Assembly: GCF_014841115.1 (NCBI RefSeq)
Contig: NZ_JACYTP010000001.1
Coordinates: 1-64,000 of the forward strand
Length of the DNA stretch: 64,000 bases
Source of the DNA: Photobacterium arenosum
GTDB taxonomy: Bacteria; Pseudomonadota; Gammaproteobacteria; Enterobacterales; Vibrionaceae
Direction of reading: 5' to 3'
The notes below the pieces were generated by a model. The model did not search any database. It saw nothing but the letters and a program-made list of their open reading frames with translations, and was not told the origin of the DNA. Every line of letters starts with the position of its first letter. Positions within the stretch are counted from its first letter, which is position 1. Position numbers and translations under genes: made by a program. Positions 36,345 to 45,109 of the stretch are shown piece by piece.

Positions 36345-36677
36345 TTACACCTGGTTATTCCTTTGCGCCCAGCTGCCAAGAAAGATGAAAGTCCCCACTA
36401 TTACGGTAAACAGCCATACATTACTCATCCCGCTCAACTGCCTGGCTAACCAGGGTGCGGCAGCAATGATCATAAAGCCATAGCCGAATGCATTCACAAA
36501 AATGAAGGCACAGGTGCGCAGGATAAAGTTCGTCCCCGACAGATAACGCCGCAGTATCATATTGATATCTGAGCCAAATACCACGAGCAGGCATGCCATC
36601 ATGGCCGTTGCGATGTCGCTGATCCAAGGGCGTAAAAACTGGCCAGATTCTGCGATATACCCCAGTAAAATATTCAT
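36345..36677 (-). CDS. DUF3392 family inner-membrane protein
   Basis: This 110-residue protein belongs by appearance to DUF3392, a gammaproteobacterial family of unknown function. It has three hydrophobic segments (about 21-37, 52-76 and 85-103) and the family signature near the start, SGQFLRPWISDIATAMMACLLVVFG. No cleavable signal peptide is seen, so it is an integral inner-membrane protein. It stands alone, convergent with the DUF4382 gene, and its stop codon directly abuts the shared terminator. Confidence 0.82.
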   Translation of the reverse strand: MNILLGYIAESGQFLRPWISDIATAMMACLLVVFGSDINMILRRYLSGTNFILRTCAFIFVNAFGYGFMIIAAAPWLARQLSGMSNVWLFTVIVGTFIFLGSWAQRNNQV

Positions 36678-36879
36678 AACTGACTGTTGTAAAACATAAT
36701 GATTGTTGATGACGACAGGATACGCTCACTCAAGGATACGATGAATCCCCCCGCAGGCGAGATGCAGAGCAGATCACATATTGAAGGTGTTATCAGCCTG
36801 GGTAATTTGGCTTTTCACTGGCATTTCATGCTTCAGGCCCAGATAATACCAGTAGGGAAGTCCAAACGATTAAGTGGTT

Positions 36880-37293
36880 ATGTTGCAGATATCGAACACA
36901 GTACAAATAGCAGACTGGGAAATAGAAATTACCGCCATTCGCGCTCAGGGAGCGGGAGGGCAGAATGTCAATAAAGTCTCTAGTGCCATACACTTGCGTT
37001 TTGATATTAAGCGCTCCACTTTGCCTGATTTTTATAAAGAAAAGCTGTTGCAGCTCTCTGATCAGCGGATAACCAAAGAGGGTGTGATTATCATCAAGGC
37101 TCAGCAGTTCAGAACTCAGGAGCAGAATAAAGAAGATGCGCTGCAGAGGCTGCAGGCCTTGATTCAGTCAGCAACCAGGCAAGAGAAAAAACGCCAGCCC
37201 ACAAAGCCGACCAAATCCTCTCAGCGGCGGCGGGTAGATAAGAAAACCCAGCGTGGGCAGGTCAAATCAATGAGAGGCAAGGTAACGCATTAA
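36880..37293 (+). CDS. arfB: Alternative ribosome-rescue factor ArfB (YaeJ)
   Basis: ArfB is a class-I release-factor-like peptidyl-tRNA hydrolase that frees ribosomes stalled without a stop codon. The 137-residue product has the catalytic GGQ motif in RAQGAGGQNVNK (GGQ at 26-28) and the long basic C-terminal tail (about 100-137, rich in Lys, Arg, Gln, ending KSMRGKVTH) that enters the empty mRNA channel. It aligns by eye along its full length with E. coli YaeJ, which supports ATG 36880 (MLQIS), although an in-frame GTG two codons earlier is possible and the ribosome binding site is weak. Confidence 0.93.
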   Translation: MLQISNTVQIADWEIEITAIRAQGAGGQNVNKVSSAIHLRFDIKRSTLPDFYKEKLLQLSDQRITKEGVIIIKAQQFRTQEQNKEDALQRLQALIQSATRQEKKRQPTKPTKSSQRRRVDKKTQRGQVKSMRGKVTH

Positions 37294-37409
37294 GCGTTTG
37301 AATAAATTTGCCTTGAATGCGCCTGTTTATTCGTTTGTTTGCCGCAAAGAAGGCTGGCATACTGAGATTCTCTTCAAGTTTTCTGATAATCCAAGTGGTG
37401 ATGATAAGG

Positions 37410-38294
37410 ATGAAAAGCATTAATTCTGTAGCCGTTGTGGGCGGTACTCACGGTAATGAATTCAGCGGTATTTATTTGCTGCGCAAATGGCAACAAGATG
37501 CCAGTCGCATTACCCGAGAGAGCTTCACTACGCAGACTCTGTTTGCTAATCCCAAAGCGCATGAAGAGAATAAACGCTACCTTGACAGCGATCTGAACCG
37601 TCAGTTTGCGGTAGAAGATCTGGCCAACCCTGAGCTGGCGAACTACGAGCAAAGCAGGGCAAAGGTCATGAATGCGGTTTTGGGGCCAAAAGGGGATGCC
37701 AAAACAGATTTCATCATTGATTTACACAATACAACCAGCAACATGGGGCCTACGTTAATAGTGCTGCAATCGGATGATTTCAATATTCGAATGGGCGCGT
37801 ATGTTAAAGCGCAGATGCCTGAAGCTGTAGTGGTCTTTGAAGATCAAATTCCACTGGCTGAGCATAAGTTTGTCTGCTCTATTGCAGAGCAGGGTGTGAT
37901 TGTTGAGATTGGCCCTCAGCCGCAATCTGTCATTCGCCAGGATGTGCTGGATTGGATGGAGACAATGACAGGTCATATCCTGGATTATGTCGATCTGTAT
38001 AACAAAGGCCAATTGCCGGAACTGCCCCCGACCTATGAAGCATTCCGTTACACAGAAACCTTAAAACTGCCAGAAAACGCGCAAGGCGAGCGAATCGGCA
38101 TGGTGCATAAAAATGTACAGGATAACGATTTCAGACCTCTGCATGGCGGCGATCCTATCTTTACCCTGTTTGACGGCAGTGAGATTTGCTGGGACGGCGA
38201 TTATGAAGCTTACCCGCATTTCATTAATGAAGCGGCGTACTACGACAATAACCTGGCTATGTCTCTGGCGGAAAAGATTGCCGTTGAGCTGTAA
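37410..38294 (+). CDS. Aspartoacylase / AstE-AspA family zinc deacylase
   Basis: This zinc metallohydrolase is expected to cleave N-acyl-aspartate (or a related N-acyl amino acid). The 294-residue product begins MKSINSVAVVGGTHGNEFSG: the zinc ligands His14 and Glu17 are in GTHGNE, the third is His106 in DLHNTTSNMG, and DLNR (61-64) is the substrate-binding motif. I chose ATG 37410 because GGTGAT lies 8 bases upstream and earlier in-frame starts lengthen the protein beyond the family. It has no arginine-catabolism neighbours, so aspartoacylase is favoured over AstE. Its 3' end overlaps the convergent DOPA-dioxygenase-like gene by 38 bp. Confidence 0.88.
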   Translation: MKSINSVAVVGGTHGNEFSGIYLLRKWQQDASRITRESFTTQTLFANPKAHEENKRYLDSDLNRQFAVEDLANPELANYEQSRAKVMNAVLGPKGDAKTDFIIDLHNTTSNMGPTLIVLQSDDFNIRMGAYVKAQMPEAVVVFEDQIPLAEHKFVCSIAEQGVIVEIGPQPQSVIRQDVLDWMETMTGHILDYVDLYNKGQLPELPPTYEAFRYTETLKLPENAQGERIGMVHKNVQDNDFRPLHGGDPIFTLFDGSEICWDGDYEAYPHFINEAAYYDNNLAMSLAEKIAVEL

Positions 38295-38607
38295 AAATCT
38301 CTGTGTGCACGGGTAATTGTTTACCCAGCCAGCGAGCATGAATTGTGTGATCATTGAGCTCATTTTCTGATACCGGGTGGATCAGTACAGACAGACCTTC
38401 TCTGTGCTGATCCAGCCAATCAATAAAGCCTGTCTGGTTATCGGCAAAATGCATTTCAAACATCGGTTTGTCGTGTGGGCCTACCAAGCGTGGCACCAGC
38501 GGGTAAATCGCCAGAATATCGGCTTTTCTTTCTGTAATGATGCGCTGGCGCACCTGCTCAGCTAAATCCAATTGTGGTAAATCAAAATACACGTGAGCGT
38601 GAAACAT
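38257..38607 (-). CDS. DOPA 4,5-dioxygenase family protein
   Basis: This 116-residue protein matches the small DOPA 4,5-dioxygenase-like family seen in many proteobacteria. It begins MFHAHVYFDLPQ (His3 and His5 of the HxH motif) and contains LVGPHDKPMFEMHF and a third conserved-looking region around VLIHPVSENELNDHT. Bacterial members are rarely characterised and may not act on DOPA. The start is followed upstream by AAGGGGAG at good distance. The last 38 bp overlap, in the opposite direction, the end of the aspartoacylase gene, an unusually tight convergent pair. Confidence 0.85.
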   Translation of the reverse strand: MFHAHVYFDLPQLDLAEQVRQRIITERKADILAIYPLVPRLVGPHDKPMFEMHFADNQTGFIDWLDQHREGLSVLIHPVSENELNDHTIHARWLGKQLPVHTEIFTAQRQSFPPET

Positions 38608-38835
38608 ACTGACTCCCCTTCTTGCAGCGAATGCCTTTCCCGTGCCTTCATCTTACTTTGACCATGGCGCAGTACCAGAGTGCCGAAGTGAATAGATCGT
38701 TCGAAAAAGTTGAACTAGCCGGAGGTTAATAGCGACATCAGGATTGTTAATTTATGGGTTTAACTGCATATTGTGCATTTGTTGACTGACTATCACTGAC
38801 ATTCTCTCCACCACACAATAATGTAAGGACACACG

Positions 38836-39372
38836 ATGAAAACAGCCGTTCTGGTTATCGACGTACAGCGTATCTGCTTTGAACCTGAGCCTCAGCCATT
38901 TGAAGCTGATGCCGTGGTTGCACGGATTAATCAGCTCACCACATGGGCCAGAGAGAAAGCCTTGCCTGTGATTGTTGTTCAGCATGAAGAGCCTGATACT
39001 GAGATAGCCTATCAGAGCGAAGGCTGGCAGTTGCATACCGATCTGATCACCGCACAAGGCGATGTTTTTGTGCGTAAAACGACGCCGGACGCCTTCCATG
39101 ATACGGTACTGAAAACCACCTTGGATCGCCTTGAAATCGAACAACTTGTCGTCTGCGGTTACGCGACGGATTTTTGTGTGGATACCACCACGCGGCGTGC
39201 GGCAGTGCTGGGTTATGAGATTGAATTAGTGTCTGATGCGCATACAACCCATGACAAGCCGTATGCTTCCGGCGAGTTGATCCGGCAGCATCATACCTTT
39301 GTGCTGCCGGCAGCCGATAGTTTTCCAACCAAGATTAAGGCGGTCACGACAGCAGATCTGCTTGAACGCTGA
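38836..39372 (+). CDS. Isochorismatase-family cysteine hydrolase
   Basis: The 178-residue product belongs to the isochorismatase-like cysteine hydrolase superfamily (nicotinamidase and related amidases). The catalytic triad is visible as Asp9 (VLVIDVQ), Lys81 (VRKTTPDAF) and Cys114 (GYATDFCVDTT). The start at 38836 has AAGGAC upstream. No siderophore genes are nearby, so a true isochorismatase role is unlikely and the substrate is unknown. It stands alone between the convergent pair to the left and malT, which points toward it. Confidence 0.88.
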   Translation: MKTAVLVIDVQRICFEPEPQPFEADAVVARINQLTTWAREKALPVIVVQHEEPDTEIAYQSEGWQLHTDLITAQGDVFVRKTTPDAFHDTVLKTTLDRLEIEQLVVCGYATDFCVDTTTRRAAVLGYEIELVSDAHTTHDKPYASGELIRQHHTFVLPAADSFPTKIKAVTTADLLER

Positions 39373-39440
39373 TTGTCTGCAAAAAGAGCCGGGGATGAGT
39401 TGTGGGGGAGGAGAGCCTCCCCCTGTTTAATACCTGAGTA

Positions 39441-42158
39441 TCAAGATGCCTGGTAACCCATCAGGCTAAGCAGTTCCTGAGCGGTTTCAATGGCTTCGCT
39501 GCGGTTAGCGATGTTGAGCTTCTGATACAGATTACGAATGTGCGTTTTTATCGTCGTAGCGGCCACGTCCAGTTCAGAAGCAATCTGCTCGTTGCTGTAA
39601 CCGGTATAAATTAATCCCAGCACCTGCCATTCCCTTTGTGTCAGCGGACTGGTTCTAATCAGCTCGGGCAAGTCAGGTAAATTGAGCAACTTTTCCACAA
39701 AGGCTTCATCAAAATGGACCAGCCGATGGCGCTCTTTACTGTTCATTTCACGCAGTAACTGACGTGCCCTGTGTTGCGACAACTCGTTTAATAGTTTTTC
39801 ATCAATCAGTTCTTGCAGTAAGTCCTGAATGTCTTCGGCTGCAATCAGGAAGTTGCCGACCATGCCTGTGCTGTTGGTCAGCCGTAGTGCTTCGGCAAGG
39901 TGGGTTAACGCGGCGTTGCGATCACCGGCTTTTTTCCTGATCACGGCCTGAAGGATCAGGTTACGGTTTCTGTCGGTTATCAAATGATGCTTATCGCAAC
40001 TGTCCAGCAGCATGCTGAGAATATGCTGGGCCTCGTCAATCTGCCCCAGCATCAGGTGCGCCATGGCCAGATTTCGCCATTGTTGCTGCTGGAAATGGTT
40101 GCAGGCGCCTTCCGGCTGTTCTGCCTGTGATAACCAGTGGCGGACACTCTCCAGCTCTTTGGTTTGCTGCCAGTAAAGCAGATTGGCGACATCAGTATTA
40201 GCGCGCCAGTCTATGTGGAAATCCGCGGTTTCCATGAGGTCATTACAGCGTTGCAGATAACGGGCGGCTTTGTCCTGTTCACCCCGGGTGATAGCAATTC
40301 TGGCTAGCATTGAGTAAGCCTGCAGGGATTTAGTGTCATCATAGGGGGCCAGCACATCCAGGCTTTTCAGTGCTGCTTCTTCTGCTTCATCAAGCCGGTT
40401 CCAGCACCAGAGTATCTGCGACTTCAGACGCAGCAGAAATTCATGCATGGGGACTTGCTGTAATTGCTGCTCCCGGACTAACTTGAATCCTTGCTCCAGC
40501 AGCTCAAAGGCGGGCTGTACTGAGCCCTGCGCCAGCAGTATTTCACTTTGCTGCAACAAGGCCCAGAGTGCCTGATGATACACATGGTATTGGCGAGCCA
40601 TTTTTTCAGTCTGCTGCATCATAGGAAGCGCACGGCTCAGATTGCCGAGGCAGTGATGGACTTCACCCACCACAGAGGTGGCGACGATGCGGCTGCGATA
40701 GGTGTTGGCCGGCAATTGTCCCAGAGCCTGCTCAGAGAGCAATAAGGCTTCCTCAGGTTTGCTTTGATTAATCGCAACCTGCGCACGTAGCGCATTGAAT
40801 TCGCCCTGAAGGGCATCATTGAAACTGATGTTATTACTTTGCATTTCAGCTTCAGATTCCGCAATCAGATCGCCCACTTCGTTATACCTGTGCTGGCTTT
40901 GAACCAGCCAGAGTCTGAGCAGGATAAGGCGCGGGCTGCTAAAGAGCATGCTGCGATCTAACGTTGCTATGCATTCTTCCAGCAGTTTGAGTTCTCCGTG
41001 GTGAAACATACTCCAGCCATGATCGCTGAGAATAGAGACCATCATCGGCTGATTGTTGCTTTTTCGCACATGGTAAAGCGCTTGCTGCGGGCTGCTTTGA
41101 TTCAGCCAGGCTTTCGCCGCTTTGTTATGCAAATCCTTCCGCTGTTCAGGAATATGCGAGTGACGTTTGTGGCGCAGAAATTCAGCAAAGAGGTGATGGA
41201 ATCTGTACCAGTTATCTGCCCCTTCCAGCGGGGTGATAAAGAGTCCGTAGCGGTTCAGGTACTCCAGCTTCACCAGTGCATCGCTGCGCCCGGTTAAATC
41301 AATCACCAGTTCAGCGTTAAACATATCCAGCACAGAGCATTGCAGCAGGAAGGATCTCGTGTCTTCATCGAGTAAATCAAAGACCTCTTCAGCCAGATAG
41401 TCCCAAAGGTGGCTGCGATTAAAGTTGGCCAGAGACAGCGCCGATTCAATCAGATGGTTCGGCTTTTGCTGCGCATGCAGGGCAATCAGCTGCAAGGCAG
41501 AGGGCCAGCCTTCCACCTGAGCACGAAGACTGCTGAGTGCACTGGTTTCGATCTCATTGGCAACACGTTTGCTGAAAAATCGCGTGGTTTCTTCTTCATC
41601 AAAGGCCAGCCATTCATGATCGACTTCGATCAGCAGATCTCTGACCCTCAGGTTTGCTGTCCCCAATGGCGGCAGGCTGCGGCTAGTGACGACCAGAGTC
41701 AGTTCATCCGGCATGTTTTTCAGGAAGAAACGCATACCGTCATGTATGTCTTCGTTATTGATGACATGATAGTCATCCAGAACCAGATAGGTCTGGTGCG
41801 GATAATCCTGCAGTTCGGCAAATAATTCACTGAACAGGGTATTCAGACAGGCGAATTGCCGGCGCTCGGCCATCGCCCTGGTTTTCAGACAGGCGTCTTT
41901 TGTGGCTTTATTGAGGGCCTGTAACAGGTAATTCGCAAAGCGGAAGGTGTCATTATCACTGTCATCAAGGTTAATCCAGCCAGTATGCGGATGTTCATTC
42001 AGCCATTGAGAAGCCATGGTGGTTTTGCCATAGCCCGCCGGCGAACGGAAAAGCACCAGGCGGTATGAGGGGGCCTGGTGCAACAGGTCCAGCAGTCTGG
42101 GACGCATAATCGCATTGTGTAACCGTCCGGGACGGGTAAGCTTTGAAGGTATCCACAT
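39441..42158 (-). CDS. malT: Maltose regulon activator MalT
   Basis: MalT is the ATP- and maltotriose-dependent activator of the mal genes, a STAND-class LuxR-type regulator. The 905-residue product (E. coli 901) begins [14 protein letters not shown] and has Walker [10 protein letters not shown] (39-47), Walker B-like TYLVLDDYH, the long superhelical tetratricopeptide-like sensor region, and a C-terminal LuxR helix-turn-helix ([20 protein letters not shown], then [14 protein letters not shown]). It is divergent from malPQ-glgB, with MalT boxes between. The boxes here and before malK/malE indicate that it controls both loci in this window. Confidence 0.96.
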   Translation of the reverse strand: MWIPSKLTRPGRLHNAIMRPRLLDLLHQAPSYRLVLFRSPAGYGKTTMASQWLNEHPHTGWINLDDSDNDTFRFANYLLQALNKATKDACLKTRAMAERRQFACLNTLFSELFAELQDYPHQTYLVLDDYHVINNEDIHDGMRFFLKNMPDELTLVVTSRSLPPLGTANLRVRDLLIEVDHEWLAFDEEETTRFFSKRVANEIETSALSSLRAQVEGWPSALQLIALHAQQKPNHLIESALSLANFNRSHLWDYLAEEVFDLLDEDTRSFLLQCSVLDMFNAELVIDLTGRSDALVKLEYLNRYGLFITPLEGADNWYRFHHLFAEFLRHKRHSHIPEQRKDLHNKAAKAWLNQSSPQQALYHVRKSNNQPMMVSILSDHGWSMFHHGELKLLEECIATLDRSMLFSSPRLILLRLWLVQSQHRYNEVGDLIAESEAEMQSNNISFNDALQGEFNALRAQVAINQSKPEEALLLSEQALGQLPANTYRSRIVATSVVGEVHHCLGNLSRALPMMQQTEKMARQYHVYHQALWALLQQSEILLAQGSVQPAFELLEQGFKLVREQQLQQVPMHEFLLRLKSQILWCWNRLDEAEEAALKSLDVLAPYDDTKSLQAYSMLARIAITRGEQDKAARYLQRCNDLMETADFHIDWRANTDVANLLYWQQTKELESVRHWLSQAEQPEGACNHFQQQQWRNLAMAHLMLGQIDEAQHILSMLLDSCDKHHLITDRNRNLILQAVIRKKAGDRNAALTHLAEALRLTNSTGMVGNFLIAAEDIQDLLQELIDEKLLNELSQHRARQLLREMNSKERHRLVHFDEAFVEKLLNLPDLPELIRTSPLTQREWQVLGLIYTGYSNEQIASELDVAATTIKTHIRNLYQKLNIANRSEAIETAQELLSLMGYQAS

Positions 42159-42543
42159 AATTCTGATTAATCTTTATTGTGATGAATGATTGTGCAGGCG
42201 TATTTATCATTACCCGAGTTACTCACTAAATCATCAGTTGTTATACCTCTCATCCCCATAAATAAGGGGTCGGTCACATTTCCATAACCTGTACAGTTAT
42301 TTTTATTACTTCCCTGTACAAGCGCATTGCCAGCGATATTTGTGATAAACATCGGAACCGCAGCGGTGAAGCACCCGAAAAGTCAGCGGCTTGTCACACT
42401 ATTCTCGCGAACTGATCACTACGCCCTCGTGCTCCTCCCTCTGCCTCCACAGCATGGGATGATGTTTTTCAAGTACCGCGCAGGCAGCATTAGCCTCAAC
42501 AGTTTTTCCTTTTCTACAATTACAACCCGACAGCGAGAAACGA
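42159..42543. promoter_or_regulatory. Divergent malT / malPQ-glgB control region
   Basis: MalT-box-like nonamers are present at 42249-42257 (minus, GGGGATGAG), 42432-42440 (minus, AGGGAGGAG) and 42455-42463 (plus, TGGGATGAT). The last is identical to a box ahead of malE (2375-2383) and lies at a similar distance from the start codon (81 versus 90 bp). The 5' half of the region is AT-rich near malT, with no clear CRP palindrome. Confidence 0.75.
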
Positions 42544-45006
42544 ATGATGCAAACGCAAACCAAGGTGCCTACCTTTGATAAGGCGGCTTTTCAGGCTTCG
42601 GTTGAGCAACATCTTCTGGTTACCTATGCGCAGACACCAGCGACAGCGACGTCACGCCATTGGTATCTGGCCATGAGCCGTGCACTGGCAGACATAAGCA
42701 CAGGCAACCTCATTGAAACCGAGCAGCAGTTATCTGACCAATCCTGCCGTAGCGTGAATTACCTCTCACTGGAATTTTTGATTGGTCGTCTGACCGGTAA
42801 CAATCTGATCAGCCTGGGCTTGTATGAGCAGGTTTCCGGCGCCATGGCTGCGCTTGGTCAGAACCTGACAGATTTGCTGGAAGAAGAGCGCGATCCTGCG
42901 CTTGGTAATGGCGGACTGGGCCGGTTGGCGGCATGTTTTATGGACTCACTGGCCGCGCAGGAGTTTCCGGCTGTGGGTTATGGTTTGCACTATGAGTACG
43001 GGTTGTTCAGGCAATCCTTTGATCATGGCCGCCAGATGGAAGCCCCGGATGCATGGCGAGGTCAGGAAGGCTATCCCTGGGAAGTTTTGCGTCCGGAGCT
43101 GAACCAGAAAGTTGGCTTGTATGGTCATGTCGAGGTGTACACCGATGACGCTGGCGCTGAACGTCGCCGCTGGGTGCCTGGCATGCAAGTCGACGGGAAC
43201 GCCTGGGATCTGCCGATTATCGGTTATCAGAATAACAGTGTGTATCCTCTGCGTTTATGGGAATGCCGTGCGCCGGCACCGTTTGATCTGGCGCTGTTTA
43301 ACGACGGCGATTACATCGCGGCGCAGCAGGCGGCGATTCAGGCCGGTAGTGTCACGAAAGTGCTGTACCCGAATGACAATCATGAGCAGGGTAAAACCTT
43401 GCGTCTGATGCAGCAGTATTTCCACTGCGCCTGCTCGGTGGCCGATATTCTGCGTCGTCATCTGGCCGCAGGCCATGCGATTGAAGATCTGGCCAAGCTG
43501 GAAACCATTCAGCTGAATGACACCCACCCGACAATCGCGATTCCCGAACTGATGCGCATTCTGCTCGATGAGCATTTCATGAGCTGGGACGATGCCTGGT
43601 CTGTCTGTAATTCAGTCTTTGCCTATACCAACCATACCTTGCTGCCGGAAGCTCTGGAGACCTGGAGCGAATCACTGATCGCCAATCTGTTACCGCGTCA
43701 CTTAGAAATCATCTTTGAGATCAACCACAGATTCATGGATCTGGTCGAGGCAAAATGGCCGGGCAATGATGAGGTGAAGCGCAAACTGTCTGTCATTCAG
43801 GAAGGCAACCAGCGAATGGTGCGCATGGCAAACCTGTGTGTGATTGGCGGTTATGCAGTGAACGGGGTGGCAGCGCTGCACTCGGAGCTGGTTAAACGTG
43901 ATCTTTTCCCTGAGTTCGACGCACTGTATCCGGGTAAATTGCAGAATGTTACTAATGGTGTGACCCCGCGTCGCTGGCTGAAATTCTGTAACCCGGCACT
44001 GAGCGCACTGATAGATGAAAAAATCGGCACAGACTGGCCGGCTAAACTGGAACAGCTGTCGTCATTGGCTGACTTTGCTGATGACGCCGAGTTCCAGCAC
44101 GCTTTCATGGCAGTGAAGAAGGCCAACAAACAGCGTCTGGCCGATTGGGTAGCCGACAACATGGGGATTACGCTTAACACAGATGCCATCTTCGATGTGC
44201 AGATCAAGCGACTCCATGAATATAAGCGCCAGCACCTGAACCTGGTGCATATTTTGTCGCTCTATCACCGTCTGCTCAATGATCCTAAGTTTGATATGCA
44301 GCCGCGCGTGTTCATTTTCGCGGCCAAAGCCGCGCCGGGTTACGCGCTGGCGAAAGACATCATTTTTGCCATCAACAAAGTGGCAGACAAAGTGAACAAT
44401 GATTCGCGTCTTGCCGGCAAGTTGAAAGTGGTCTTCATTCCTGATTATCGTGTCAGTCTGGCGGAGATCATCATCCCGGCTGCGGATGTGTCGGAGCAAA
44501 TCTCGACCGCCGGTAAAGAAGCCTCCGGCACCGGAAATATGAAACTGGCCCTGAACGGTGCGCTGACTGTCGGCACCATGGACGGCGCCAATGTTGAGAT
44601 CCGTGAAGAAGTCGGTGATGACAATATCTTCATCTTTGGCTTGCTGGTGGATGAAGTCATGGAACTTGTCCAGACAGGCTATCAGCCAACCCGTTACTAC
44701 GAGTCTGACAGTCTGCTGAAAGCCTCGCTGGATCTGCTGCTGGGCGATACCTTTACACCGGGTGAGCCTGACGCACTGGCAGGTATTCGACACAACCTGC
44801 TGGAAGGGGGCGATCCGTATCTGGTGCTGGCCGATTTCGCGGATTACGTTACGGCGCAGGAACGCATTGACCACGCTTACCGGGATAAAGCCGGTTGGGC
44901 GCGAAAAGCGATACTCAATACCGCGCTGGTCGGCAAGTTCAGCTCGGACCGCAGTATTCGCGATTATGTAGAGAACATTTGGCAACTAAAAGCGGTAAAA
45001 CGCTGA
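42544..45006 (+). CDS. malP: Maltodextrin phosphorylase MalP
   Basis: MalP releases glucose-1-phosphate from maltodextrins with phosphate, using pyridoxal phosphate. The 820-residue length fits glycogen/maltodextrin phosphorylases. It has the cofactor lysine in the family motif EASGTGNMKLALNGAL (Lys667), KRLHEYKRQHLNL, and NDTHPTIAIPELMRILLDE. Catalytic-site segments such as GNGGLGRLAACFMDSLA are complete. A second in-frame ATG follows immediately; the ribosome binding site is modest. The position upstream of malQ and divergent from malT supports MalP over the glycogen phosphorylase GlgP. Confidence 0.94.
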   Translation: MMQTQTKVPTFDKAAFQASVEQHLLVTYAQTPATATSRHWYLAMSRALADISTGNLIETEQQLSDQSCRSVNYLSLEFLIGRLTGNNLISLGLYEQVSGAMAALGQNLTDLLEEERDPALGNGGLGRLAACFMDSLAAQEFPAVGYGLHYEYGLFRQSFDHGRQMEAPDAWRGQEGYPWEVLRPELNQKVGLYGHVEVYTDDAGAERRRWVPGMQVDGNAWDLPIIGYQNNSVYPLRLWECRAPAPFDLALFNDGDYIAAQQAAIQAGSVTKVLYPNDNHEQGKTLRLMQQYFHCACSVADILRRHLAAGHAIEDLAKLETIQLNDTHPTIAIPELMRILLDEHFMSWDDAWSVCNSVFAYTNHTLLPEALETWSESLIANLLPRHLEIIFEINHRFMDLVEAKWPGNDEVKRKLSVIQEGNQRMVRMANLCVIGGYAVNGVAALHSELVKRDLFPEFDALYPGKLQNVTNGVTPRRWLKFCNPALSALIDEKIGTDWPAKLEQLSSLADFADDAEFQHAFMAVKKANKQRLADWVADNMGITLNTDAIFDVQIKRLHEYKRQHLNLVHILSLYHRLLNDPKFDMQPRVFIFAAKAAPGYALAKDIIFAINKVADKVNNDSRLAGKLKVVFIPDYRVSLAEIIIPAADVSEQISTAGKEASGTGNMKLALNGALTVGTMDGANVEIREEVGDDNIFIFGLLVDEVMELVQTGYQPTRYYESDSLLKASLDLLLGDTFTPGEPDALAGIRHNLLEGGDPYLVLADFADYVTAQERIDHAYRDKAGWARKAILNTALVGKFSSDRSIRDYVENIWQLKAVKR

Positions 45007-45109
45007 TGTTTTTGCCGGGGCTGTGTAGTCCCGGCGTTATTGTAAGTAGTGACATAGGCTGAATTTGTGGGAGAGACAGTCAGCCTTAACCGTGTCACGG
45101 AGAAGAAGA

